From assembly GCA_951812805.1 (NCBI GenBank), contig CATOSZ010000006.1:118992-182991 (forward strand): a DNA stretch of 64,000 nt, given 5' to 3'. The stretch comes from an uncultured Alphaproteobacteria bacterium. GTDB taxonomy: Bacteria; Pseudomonadota; Alphaproteobacteria; GCA-2731375. Numbering within the stretch: position 1 is the stretch's first letter; every line of letters starts with the position of its first letter. Of this stretch, positions 56,983 through 64,000 are shown piece by piece. A model generated the notes under the pieces. That model worked only from the letters and a program-made list of their open reading frames with translations, was not told the DNA's origin and searched no databases. The translations under genes and the position numbers were made by a program.

Positions 56983-56998
56983 CCGCGCGCGCCCTGTC

Positions 56999-57532
56999 CT
57001 ATCCGAGGGCGCCTTCGAGGATCGAGGCGTCGTCGTGGTCGAAACGCGCCCGATAGGCGGCTTCCGAAACCTGGGGCATGATCGCCTCGATCGCATTCGG
57101 ATCGACCTTGGCGGCGACGTCGCCGGCGCCGGCCCGCGCCAGCATCTGCGGCAGGCGGGTACGGATCCGTTCCAGCGACCAGGCCAGGGAATCGCCATCG
57201 GCAATGGTGTCGAGCTTGACGATGTCGTTCGCGCCCTCGGCCCAGTTCACATAGTGATAATGCGGTCCCTCGTCGAAACAATCGAAGCGCAGCCGCTCCT
57301 CCCGCTCGCCGCCGCCTTGGTTGGCATAGACGTGCAGCGACACGCCGCGGTCGTCGATCTCGCCCCGGTCGGGCAGCTTCTTGTTCTGGCGTTCCTGGTT
57401 GCGTTCGACGATCTCGTTGTTCAACAGCCGATATTCGACGCCGATGGTCACGGCGCCGGCCTCGAACAGGCGGGTCTGTTCGGCGAGGGGCGGAATGGGC
57501 ATCAAGGTATAGCGGGTGGCGGGATCGGCCAT
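56999..57532 (-). CDS. Conserved-looking hypothetical protein (177 aa)
   Basis: I do not recognise this family with certainty. The start is ATG 57532 (MADPATRYTLMPIP), behind GGAGG; a longer frame to 57598 has no ribosome site. Visible: a beta-rich N-terminal half (VTIGVEYRLLNNEIVERN, GVSLHVYA, RFDCFDEGPHYHYVNW) and a helical C-terminal half. It is probably cytosolic. It sits convergent to the pseudouridine synthase gene and divergent from the kinase-like gene. Confidence 0.75.
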   Translation of the reverse strand: MADPATRYTLMPIPPLAEQTRLFEAGAVTIGVEYRLLNNEIVERNQERQNKKLPDRGEIDDRGVSLHVYANQGGGEREERLRFDCFDEGPHYHYVNWAEGANDIVKLDTIADGDSLAWSLERIRTRLPQMLARAGAGDVAAKVDPNAIEAIMPQVSEAAYRARFDHDDASILEGALG

Positions 57533-57667
57533 GGGAAATTCCTCCGTTCGACCAGGTGCGGAGCCAAATCGATAGCGCGCCGGCCGCGGCTTGTCCATTT
57601 CGAGTTAACCGTGGCTTAGGGTTTGGCGGTCACTCTCTCCCGGCACGCTGGTTTCGGGGAGTGGCAC

Positions 57668-58768
57668 ATGGTGGTCGCGGCTGGAGGCCGGGAGGCGGTC
57701 CCGTCTCTCGCCACGCCCCTGTTCGAAGCCTACCAGGATGCCCTGCTCGACGCGCTGCCGGGGCATGCGGCGTTGCTCGACGGGACGGGCGTCATCATCG
57801 CGGTGAACGACGCCTGGCGCCGCTTTGCGGATGCCAACGACTACCGGGGCGGGGATCATGGGATCGGCACTTCCTATTTCGCGGCGTGCAGCGAAGAGGG
57901 GGACGGTTCCACCGGTGAGGTGGCGGCGCTGATCCGCGGCGTCATGAGTGGCCGGCGTGCGTCCGGTTGTTTTGTGTATCCCTGTCATGCGCCCTGGCAA
58001 CGGCGCTGGTATCGCATGTTTGTCTCGCCGCTCGACATCGGCGGGCGCGGCCATGTGCTGATCATTCATTTCGACGCGACCCTGGAGGTCGAGACCCAGC
58101 TGGCGATGCTCGACGAGTTGGAGCGGGCAGCGACGACGAGTACACGCCCTGACCGGCTCGCCGAGATCCTGCGGGAGGTCAAGAGCCCGCTCGGCGCGAT
58201 CTCCGGCATGGCGGAGGCCATCCTGCTCGGCCTGGCCGGGCCGGTGTCCGACAAGCAGCACGACTTCCTCTCCAGCATCCTGGCCGCCTGCAGCGAAATT
58301 CGCGGCGACATCGACAGCAAGGTCGTGGCCTTGCTCGACGCGGAAATCGATCCCTTGCAGGCCGTCGACGATGTCGATGTCGCGCCGTTGCTGGCCGAAC
58401 TCGCGGAACGCCACGCCGGAGACGCGACAGCGGCAGCGGTGGAGATCCGCTGCGACATCGCGGACCACCTGCCTCATCTGGCGATCCCCAGGGCCGCGCT
58501 TCGACGGATGATCGGGAACTTGATTGTCGATGGGATCGAGCGGGCCGGTACCGGTACGACGCTGACCCTGGCCGCCACCACGCGCGGCGGCAATCTGGTG
58601 ATCGAAGTCTTCCATGACGCCGCCGCCGCCCGTGGGCGTGTAACGCGATCCGACGGCGACCTCGGGCTCAGAATCGTGCGCGAACTCGCCATGCGCTACG
58701 GCGTGTCCCTCGCCATGCGCCCGGAAGCCGGACGTGGCCACACCGTCGAGCTTGCCTTCCGCGTCTGA
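57668..58768 (+). CDS. PAS/histidine-kinase-like protein lacking the phospho-histidine
   Basis: The protein has 366 residues from ATG 57668, which has GGGGAG upstream; a TTG at 57623 is also in frame. Residues ~25-135 form a PAS-like domain, and ~160-230 align with HisKA. The H-box SHELRTPL is replaced by LREVKSPL: Arg169 (codon 58172-58174) sits where the His should be. The C-terminal ATPase-like domain keeps the N-box Asn (GNLIVDGI) but has no DxGxG. It resembles DivL/PdhS-type alphaproteobacterial kinases and is probably a pseudokinase or scaffold. Promoter: in the 135-bp divergent gap. Confidence 0.82.
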   Translation: MVVAAGGREAVPSLATPLFEAYQDALLDALPGHAALLDGTGVIIAVNDAWRRFADANDYRGGDHGIGTSYFAACSEEGDGSTGEVAALIRGVMSGRRASGCFVYPCHAPWQRRWYRMFVSPLDIGGRGHVLIIHFDATLEVETQLAMLDELERAATTSTRPDRLAEILREVKSPLGAISGMAEAILLGLAGPVSDKQHDFLSSILAACSEIRGDIDSKVVALLDAEIDPLQAVDDVDVAPLLAELAERHAGDATAAAVEIRCDIADHLPHLAIPRAALRRMIGNLIVDGIERAGTGTTLTLAATTRGGNLVIEVFHDAAAARGRVTRSDGDLGLRIVRELAMRYGVSLAMRPEAGRGHTVELAFRV

Positions 58769-58833
58769 GCGAGCGCCGGTGCCCTTATGGTGATAGTCTC
58801 CGCCGGGCATCGCCGAGACGGGGAGGGAACGAC

Positions 58834-59718
58834 ATGCCGTATGCGCAAGCCAAGGGCGCCAAGCTCTACTACGAGGTGACGGGCAAGGGGACGCCGATCA
58901 TTTTCGTGCACGAGTTCGCCGGCGATCATCGCAGCTGGGAGCCGCAGGTGCGCTACTTCTCGCGCCGCTATCGCTGCATCAGCTACGGCGCGCGCGGCTA
59001 TCCGCCCTCCGAGGTGCCGAGCGATCCCAAGCTCTACAGCCAGGACATCGCGACGGACGACATCGCCGCGGTGCTGAAGCACCTGAAGATCGCCAAGGCC
59101 CATATCGTCGGCCTGTCGATGGGCGGCTTCGCGGCGCTGCACTTCGCCATGCGCTATCCCCGCATGACGCTGTCCTCGACCGTGGCCGGCTGTGGCTATG
59201 GCGCGCCCAAGGGGCCGGAGCGCAAGAATTTCCAGGCCGACGTGAACATGCTGGCCAAGGGCATCCAGAGGGACGGCATCGAAAAGTTCGCGGCGCAGTA
59301 TTCCGTCGGCCCGACCCGGGTGCAGTACAAGGCGAAGGATCCGAAGGGCTTCACCGAGTTCGCCGCCCAGCTCGCCGAGCACGACGCGACCGGGTCCGCC
59401 AACACCTTCCGCGGCGTGCAGGGCAAGCGGCCCTCGATCTTCGATCTGGAGAAAAAGTTGGTGGGGATCAAGGTCCCGGTTCTGCTGATGACCGGCGACG
59501 AGGACGAGCCTTGCCTCGACGCCAACATCTTCATGAAGCGCAAGATCCCGACCTCGGGCCTGGTGATCCTGCCGAAGACCGGCCATACCATCAACCTGGA
59601 GGAGCCGGCGGGCTTCAACGCCGCGGTGCAGGACTTCATCACCTCGGTCGAGCAGGGCCGCTGGGGCAAACGCGACCCCGCCTCGATCTCGGACAGCGCG
59701 GTGATCGCCAAGAAGTAA
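58834..59718 (+). CDS. Alpha/beta hydrolase
   Basis: This 294-residue alpha/beta-hydrolase-fold protein has HEFAGDHRSWEPQV near the oxyanion hole and nucleophile elbow GLSMGGFAAL (Ser ~97). An acidic residue lies in GDEDEPC and the His in KTGHTINLEEP (~250). The Cys/Met-rich cap region (~140-210) sets substrate choice, which cannot be read. It converges on the PEP-mutase gene with 14 bp between them. Confidence 0.88.
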   Translation: MPYAQAKGAKLYYEVTGKGTPIIFVHEFAGDHRSWEPQVRYFSRRYRCISYGARGYPPSEVPSDPKLYSQDIATDDIAAVLKHLKIAKAHIVGLSMGGFAALHFAMRYPRMTLSSTVAGCGYGAPKGPERKNFQADVNMLAKGIQRDGIEKFAAQYSVGPTRVQYKAKDPKGFTEFAAQLAEHDATGSANTFRGVQGKRPSIFDLEKKLVGIKVPVLLMTGDEDEPCLDANIFMKRKIPTSGLVILPKTGHTINLEEPAGFNAAVQDFITSVEQGRWGKRDPASISDSAVIAKK

Positions 59719-59732
59719 CGGCGTCGTCGGGC

Positions 59733-61394
59733 TTAGAGCAGCTCGCCCGCGCGGGCCAGGTCCAGGGCGTCGTCGATGTCGAGCCACTGGCCGGTGACGT
59801 ACTGCACGCGGACCTCGTGGCCGGCCTGGAGGGCGCGGTTCAACAGCACCGGGATGTCGGCCTCGCCCAGCGTCCCGTCGGCCGCCATCGCGGCCAGGGT
59901 TTCGGCGATCGCCCGGGCGCCGGCCTCGCTCAACTTCAGGACGCCGACCCATTCGCCGGTCGCCGTGTCTCGGTCGACATGGTCGCCGGCCTCGACCAGG
60001 CGGGCGGGCGTGTCGTCGAGGAAGTCGGTGGTGAAGGGGCGGTCGGCGACGACGAGATCGCGGACCAGGCCGTCGGCCGATTGCGCCCGGTCCCGCCACA
60101 GCGCGTCGGCCATGACGACGATGTCGCCCTCGGCCCGCAGCAGGGCGTCGAGCATGTAGTCGCGGATCAAGATATCGCCGTAGCTGACCACGGTCGGACC
60201 GGTGAGCTTGTCGGCCGCGAGGTGGAGGGAGTGCGCCTCGCTCGAGTTTTCGAAGTCGGCGTTGTGGACCTTGGCGACCTTCGCCACGTCGATGGCGTCG
60301 GCCGCCCAGCCGGTGACGATCGAAACCTCGTCGATGCCGGCGGCGCGCAGCATGTCGACCTGGCGGGCCAGCAGTGGGGTGCCGCGCACCGGGATCATGC
60401 ATTTAGGCCGATCCGCCGTCAGCGCGCCGAGCGCCGCGCCCCGGCTGGCGGCGAGCACGACCGCGCCGTGGCCGGCGCCCTGGTTCGGCAGGTAGCGTCC
60501 CTCGGCCTCGGCCAGCTCGTCGTTGCCGGCGAGTTGGAAGACCTCCTTCACCGTCGGGATCTTGTGCTCGACGCCGACCAGGCTTTCCGTCTCGTAGATC
60601 TCGCGGCTGACGTCGCGCATCGCCGCCATGGCCGCGCGCATGTTGTGGTTGGCCCAGATGATCAGCGAGACGCCCGCCTCGCGAAACACGTCGGCCGGCG
60701 TCGCGTAGTACATCGTCGGCACGATGACGACCGGCCCACGATCGCCCCATTCCTTCATGAAGGCGAGGATCTCGTCCGGCACGGCGATCTTGGAATGCAT
60801 CAGGATCGCGTCGGCGCCGGCCTCCCGGTAGGCCTCGGCGCGGCGCAGCGCCTCGTCCAGGCCCCAGCCGCTGATCAACGCCTCGACCCGGGCGACGATC
60901 TGGAAGTCGTCGTCCAGCTGGCTGTCCTTGCCGGCCTTGATCTTGCCGCAGAACTCGTCGATGTCGGCGAGCGGTTGGGCGCTGCCGATGAAGCTGTTGG
61001 TCTTGGGGAACAGCTTGTCCTCGATGCAGACGCCGGCGACACCGCGCGCGCAGAGCTTGCTCACCAGGCGGCGCATGTTGTTGAAGTTGCCGTAGCCGGT
61101 ATCGCCGTCCAGAAGGATCGGGATCGTCGTCGCGTCGGCCATGAACTCCAGCACCTCCAGGACCTGGGTCCAGGAGGCCTCGTTGTTGTCGCGCACGCCG
61201 AGCGCCGAGGAGATCGACAGGCCCGAGGCCCAGATGCCGGCGAAGCCCGTCTCCTCGACGATGCGGGCCGAGAGCCCGTTGTGCGCCTCCATGATGAACT
61301 CGAGCTCCGCCGAGGCCAGCATCTGGCGAAAGCGGGCGGTCTTGGAGGCGGCGGGCGTCGCGGTCGGGGCGGCGGGAACGGCGTTCAGGCTCAT
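59733..61394 (-). CDS. PEP mutase fused to a nucleotidyltransferase (phosphonate biosynthesis)
   Basis: The protein has 553 residues. Residues ~20-310 are a phosphoenolpyruvate mutase of the ICL/PEPM superfamily, with [13 protein letters not shown] (~100) and the mutase-specific motif [11 protein letters not shown] (~133). Residues ~320-553 are a sugar-phosphate/CDP-type nucleotidyltransferase with a modified signature ([23 protein letters not shown]) in place of GxGTRL. PEP mutase makes phosphonopyruvate; the second domain probably activates a phosphonate with CTP. No decarboxylase or transaminase of the 2-aminoethylphosphonate route is beside it. It lies 41 bp downstream of the meh-like gene on the same strand. 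Confidence 0.88.
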   Translation of the reverse strand: MSLNAVPAAPTATPAASKTARFRQMLASAELEFIMEAHNGLSARIVEETGFAGIWASGLSISSALGVRDNNEASWTQVLEVLEFMADATTIPILLDGDTGYGNFNNMRRLVSKLCARGVAGVCIEDKLFPKTNSFIGSAQPLADIDEFCGKIKAGKDSQLDDDFQIVARVEALISGWGLDEALRRAEAYREAGADAILMHSKIAVPDEILAFMKEWGDRGPVVIVPTMYYATPADVFREAGVSLIIWANHNMRAAMAAMRDVSREIYETESLVGVEHKIPTVKEVFQLAGNDELAEAEGRYLPNQGAGHGAVVLAASRGAALGALTADRPKCMIPVRGTPLLARQVDMLRAAGIDEVSIVTGWAADAIDVAKVAKVHNADFENSSEAHSLHLAADKLTGPTVVSYGDILIRDYMLDALLRAEGDIVVMADALWRDRAQSADGLVRDLVVADRPFTTDFLDDTPARLVEAGDHVDRDTATGEWVGVLKLSEAGARAIAETLAAMAADGTLGEADIPVLLNRALQAGHEVRVQYVTGQWLDIDDALDLARAGELL

Positions 61395-61435
61395 GGGGGA
61401 TCTTTCTCTGGTCTTGGGCGAGGGGCGCCCGGGCT

Positions 61436-62281
61436 CTAGGCTTTCGCGAGGGTCGCCTGGGCGCGCATCGCCTCGGCACCGTCCGAGCGTTCGGCATGGA
61501 GCGCCACACCGTCGCCGTCGGCCTCGCCGACGACACGGAAGGCGCTGGTGTCGAAGATCGGCGCCATCGCCCGGAAGCTGAAGGCGGTGACGGCGCGCGG
61601 GCTGTTGCGGCGGACGAGGTCGACCAGCAGGGTGGCGAGCAGGGGGCCATGCACGACGAGGCCCGGATAGTGCTCCTCGCCCGTGGCATAGGCGCGGTCG
61701 TAATGAATGCGGTGGCCGTTGAAGGTCAGCGCCGAAAAGCGGAACAGCAGTACCGGGTCCGGTGTCACCTCGCGCACCCAGGCCCCGGCGGGCGCGGGCG
61801 GGAAGGTGTCCCGCGCTTCGGGCGTGGGTACCGGTGCGCCTTCCTCGCGGTAGACGATGTTCTGCGTCTCGGTGACGGCGAGGGCGCCGTCGCTGTGGAT
61901 CTCGTGCGTCACCGTGACGAAGACCAGGGTGCCGCTGCGCCCGCTCTTCTCCGCGACGTCGGTGATGACGCTGCGCCGGGTGAGCGCGCTGCCGATGGCG
62001 ATCGGCGCGGAAAAAGTCAGCTGGGCGCCGGCGAACATGCGGCGCGGCAGGCTCACCGGCGGCATGAAGCCGCCGCGTTTGGGATGGCCGTCGGGCCCGA
62101 TGCCGGAGGCGGGCGCCTGGGGCAGGAAATAGAGCCAGTGCCAGAGCGGCGGCAACGCGTCGCCGGGCCCGAGGGTGGTCGTCGTGTCGTCCAGCGTCGC
62201 CAGCAGTCCGGTTACCGGCGCCAGGGCGGCGGTGTCGCTCGCCTGTTCCTCGTTGCCGATCCAGTCGCGGTAGTCGGGCAT
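61436..62281 (-). CDS. meh: Mesaconyl-C4-CoA hydratase-like protein (MaoC/FAS1-type dehydratase)
   Basis: The protein has 281 residues from ATG 62281 ([13 protein letters not shown]). It is a double hot-dog protein with the Meh pattern [52 protein letters not shown] and a C-terminal [15 protein letters not shown] with the catalytic His. Meh hydrates mesaconyl-C4-CoA to citramalyl-CoA in the 3-hydroxypropionate cycle and related acid assimilation. The partner transferase is directly upstream, 4 bp away. The symbol is by similarity. Confidence 0.78.
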   Translation of the reverse strand: MPDYRDWIGNEEQASDTAALAPVTGLLATLDDTTTTLGPGDALPPLWHWLYFLPQAPASGIGPDGHPKRGGFMPPVSLPRRMFAGAQLTFSAPIAIGSALTRRSVITDVAEKSGRSGTLVFVTVTHEIHSDGALAVTETQNIVYREEGAPVPTPEARDTFPPAPAGAWVREVTPDPVLLFRFSALTFNGHRIHYDRAYATGEEHYPGLVVHGPLLATLLVDLVRRNSPRAVTAFSFRAMAPIFDTSAFRVVGEADGDGVALHAERSDGAEAMRAQATLAKA

Positions 62282-62285
62282 GATG

Positions 62286-63509
62286 TCACGCGTCCTCCGT
62301 CGGGCCGGCAACGGTGCCGGCGTCGTGCAGGCGGCCGATGGCGCCCGAGGCGAGGCCGAGCACGTCGCCCAGGATCTCGTCCGTGTGCTGGCCGAGCCGC
62401 GGGGCAGGCGCGACCGGCACACGCGGCAGGCCGGCGAATTCGATCGGCGAGCCGGGGGTGAGCGTCTCGCCCAGGCCCGGCTGTGCCACGCGTTCGAACA
62501 TCGCGTTGGCCGGGCCGACGCGGGCATCCTCGGCCAGCATCTGGCCGACGTCCTGGTACGGCCCCCAACACACCCCGGTGCCGGCGAAGGCGGCCTTGAT
62601 CTCGTCGAGGCTGCGTGCCGCGACCCAGGGCCGGATCGCCTCGGAGATCTCGGCCGTCGCCAGATAGCGGTCGCCTTCCTGCGCGAAGTCGAGGCCGCGG
62701 GCCGTCTCGATGGCGCTGGCCTGCTCGGCGATCTCCGTCGCCTCGACCAGCGCGCGCCACTGTCGCCCGGTGATCGCGACCAGCATGACCCGCCGGCCGT
62801 CCCCGGTCGCGAAGTCCTGGCCGTAGGCGCCAAAGAGGTCGTTGCCCGAGGCCTCCCGCGTGACGCCGCCCAGTTCCTGCTCGGCGATGAAGCCGAGCGT
62901 CGCAACCGCGGCGAAGGCGGTGTCGGAGAGGGCGACGCGAAGATATTGTCCCTCGCCCGTGCGCGTGCGATGGCGTTCGGCCGCCAGCAGGCCGGTGACC
63001 GCGTTCTGGCCGCAGATCAGGTCCCAGGCCGGCAGCACGTGGTTGACCGGCCGTCCGCCGCCGTGCCCGGTCATGCCCGGCAGGCCCGTCGCCGCGTTCA
63101 CCGTATAGTCGAGCTCGGACGAACCGTCGGCGTTGCCGGTGATGTTGACCATGATCAGGTCGGCCCGGTCGCGGCGCAGCGCCTCGTAGTCGAGCCAGCC
63201 GCGGGCCGGGAAGTTCGTCAGGAACAGGCCGGCGTCGGCGCCCGGTGCGGTCACCAGGGCGCGCGCCAGCTCCCGCCCCTCGGGCGTGGCGATGGCGATG
63301 GCGATCGAGCGCTTGCCCTTGTTGAGGCCGGCCCAGTAGTAGCTGGTCCCGGCCTCGTTCACCGGCCAGCGCCGCATGTCGAGGCCGCCACGAATCGGAT
63401 CGAAGCGGATGACGTCGGCGCCCATCTGCGCGAGCGTCATGCCGGCGCTGGGCGCCGCGACGAAGGCGGAACCCTCGACGATCCTGAGGCCTTGGAGAAT
63501 GCGATTCAT
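62286..63509 (-). CDS. mct: Class III CoA-transferase, mesaconyl-CoA C1-C4 transferase-like
   Basis: This is a 407-residue CaiB/BaiF-fold protein. The start LQGLRIVEGSAFVAAPSAGMTLAQMGADVIRFDPIRGGLD and RGWLDYEALR resemble 2-methylfumaryl-CoA isomerase more than carnitine enzymes. A catalytic Asp is expected near residue 165 (PAWDLICGQ). It would move CoA within mesaconate from C1 to C4. Adjacency to the meh-like hydratase supports that role; the lyase that finishes the route is not in the window. Confidence 0.72.
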   Translation of the reverse strand: MNRILQGLRIVEGSAFVAAPSAGMTLAQMGADVIRFDPIRGGLDMRRWPVNEAGTSYYWAGLNKGKRSIAIAIATPEGRELARALVTAPGADAGLFLTNFPARGWLDYEALRRDRADLIMVNITGNADGSSELDYTVNAATGLPGMTGHGGGRPVNHVLPAWDLICGQNAVTGLLAAERHRTRTGEGQYLRVALSDTAFAAVATLGFIAEQELGGVTREASGNDLFGAYGQDFATGDGRRVMLVAITGRQWRALVEATEIAEQASAIETARGLDFAQEGDRYLATAEISEAIRPWVAARSLDEIKAAFAGTGVCWGPYQDVGQMLAEDARVGPANAMFERVAQPGLGETLTPGSPIEFAGLPRVPVAPAPRLGQHTDEILGDVLGLASGAIGRLHDAGTVAGPTEDA

Positions 63510-63549
63510 GGCCGGAAGCTAGCAATCATACCCGGCAAAGTCACCCGTC

Positions 63550-64000
63550 TGTCCAGGTTCACTACATATGAGACGACGAGGTCTTCTTGGCTGTGATCTG
63601 TCGAAGGTACTCCTCGGGGGTTTTGCCTTTCAAGGCTCCATGAGGCCTGAAGGTGTTGTAGATGTTGGCGAACTTGTCGATCTGTGGGTTTAGTTTGTCG
63701 AGCTGGTCCTCGATGTCATGGCAGGCGTAGAACTCGTAGCGCCATGCGCCGTTGGCTCGCTCGACGCCGCCATTGAGCTGCGGCGTCCTCGGCGGCAAGA
63801 CATAGACGGGGATCTTTCGGCTCTCGCAGGCGGCCTCGAACTCGGCCATGAACTCGGATCCACCGTCGACCTGGATGGCCTTCACGGGGAAGGGCAGGTC
63901 GGCCACGAGTTTGTCGAGGAAGCTCTCGGCGTTCCTGGCGGTCGCTCTGCGGAAGGCCTTGGCACAGGTGAAGCGGCTGACGGGATCGTAGGCGGTGAAC
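63550..64000 (-). mobile_element. Insertion sequence running off the right edge (IS481/IS3-like)
   Basis: The 3' end of an integrase-core transposase lies here, and the element continues beyond the window. TGTCCAGGTTCACTA at 63550-63564 overlaps the transposase stop and is a possible terminal repeat; its partner is outside, so the boundary is tentative. It is unrelated to the IS1182 element at 2406. Confidence 0.55.
63562..63999 (-). CDS. Integrase-core transposase, C-terminal part (cut by window edge)
   Basis: 146 residues are visible and the frame is open to the edge. The second catalytic Asp is in AIQVDGGSEFMAEF, and the Glu in NGGVERANGAWRYEF. The end IYNTFRPHGALKGKTPEEYL is typical of IS481/IS3 rve-domain transposases. 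The N-terminal helix-turn-helix and first Asp lie beyond base 64000. The stop is TAG, from CTA at 63562-63564. Confidence 0.85.
   Translation of the reverse strand, partial: FTAYDPVSRFTCAKAFRRATARNAESFLDKLVADLPFPVKAIQVDGGSEFMAEFEAACESRKIPVYVLPPRTPQLNGGVERANGAWRYEFYACHDIEDQLDKLNPQIDKFANIYNTFRPHGALKGKTPEEYLRQITAKKTSSSHM

Overview
This window reads as one contiguous piece of a GC-rich alphaproteobacterial chromosome, most likely a Rhodospirillales-type organism. The grounds are high GC codon use in every gene, the alphaproteobacterial order secY-adk-rpsM-rpsK-rpoA-rplQ with no rpmJ between secY and rpsM, and rplQ followed by an HtrA protease, rarA, crcB and an RluA-type pseudouridine synthase. 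The assignment below class level is inference.

Left third (1-20200): an accessory metabolic region. It holds the tail of a TolB/TPR protein, an SDR, a Rid-family protein, an intact IS1182-type insertion sequence sitting exactly in the shared stop codons of two convergent genes, a DadA/PuuB-type FAD oxidoreductase, tRNA-Gln, a D-2-hydroxyacid dehydrogenase, an MmgE/PrpD protein and an MFS transporter. Next come a TPR lipoprotein-like or secreted protein, two unrecognised small genes, and a compact YcaO to SARP/TPR-regulator operon divergent from a Baeyer-Villiger monooxygenase. The region ends with a class V aminotransferase, a maleate-isomerase-family protein without its cysteines, and rlmB.

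Middle (20200-52840): the translation and transcription core. tRNA-Tyr, tRNA-Gly, tuf, tRNA-Trp, secE, nusG, rplKAJL and rpoBC are followed by the str operon (rpsL, rpsG, fusA, second tuf), then the S10, spc and alpha operons from rpsJ to rplQ. All are on the + strand with very short gaps or overlaps. Promoter-like sites are visible ahead of tRNA-Tyr, rplJ, rpoB, rpsL and rpsM; three of them share one spacing pattern. The two tuf copies look identical over about 1.2 kb, and a pair of long palindromes brackets tRNA-Trp.

Right part (52800-64000): an HtrA/DegP-type protease, rarA, crcB and an rluA-family gene form a stop/start-overlapping run. They are followed by an unrecognised small gene, a histidine-kinase homologue lacking the phospho-accepting histidine, an alpha/beta hydrolase, and a minus-strand run of mesaconyl-CoA transferase (mct-like), mesaconyl-C4-CoA hydratase (meh-like) and a PEP mutase fused to a nucleotidyltransferase. 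The window ends inside a second, unrelated insertion sequence.

The strongest candidates for something undescribed are the stand-alone YcaO + SARP/TolB/TPR pair and its neighbourhood (about 11.1-17.5 kb), the PEP mutase-nucleotidyltransferase fusion in apparent operon with C5-CoA enzymes, and the palindromic elements around tRNA-Trp. No CRISPR array, rRNA gene, prophage or canonical defence system was seen.
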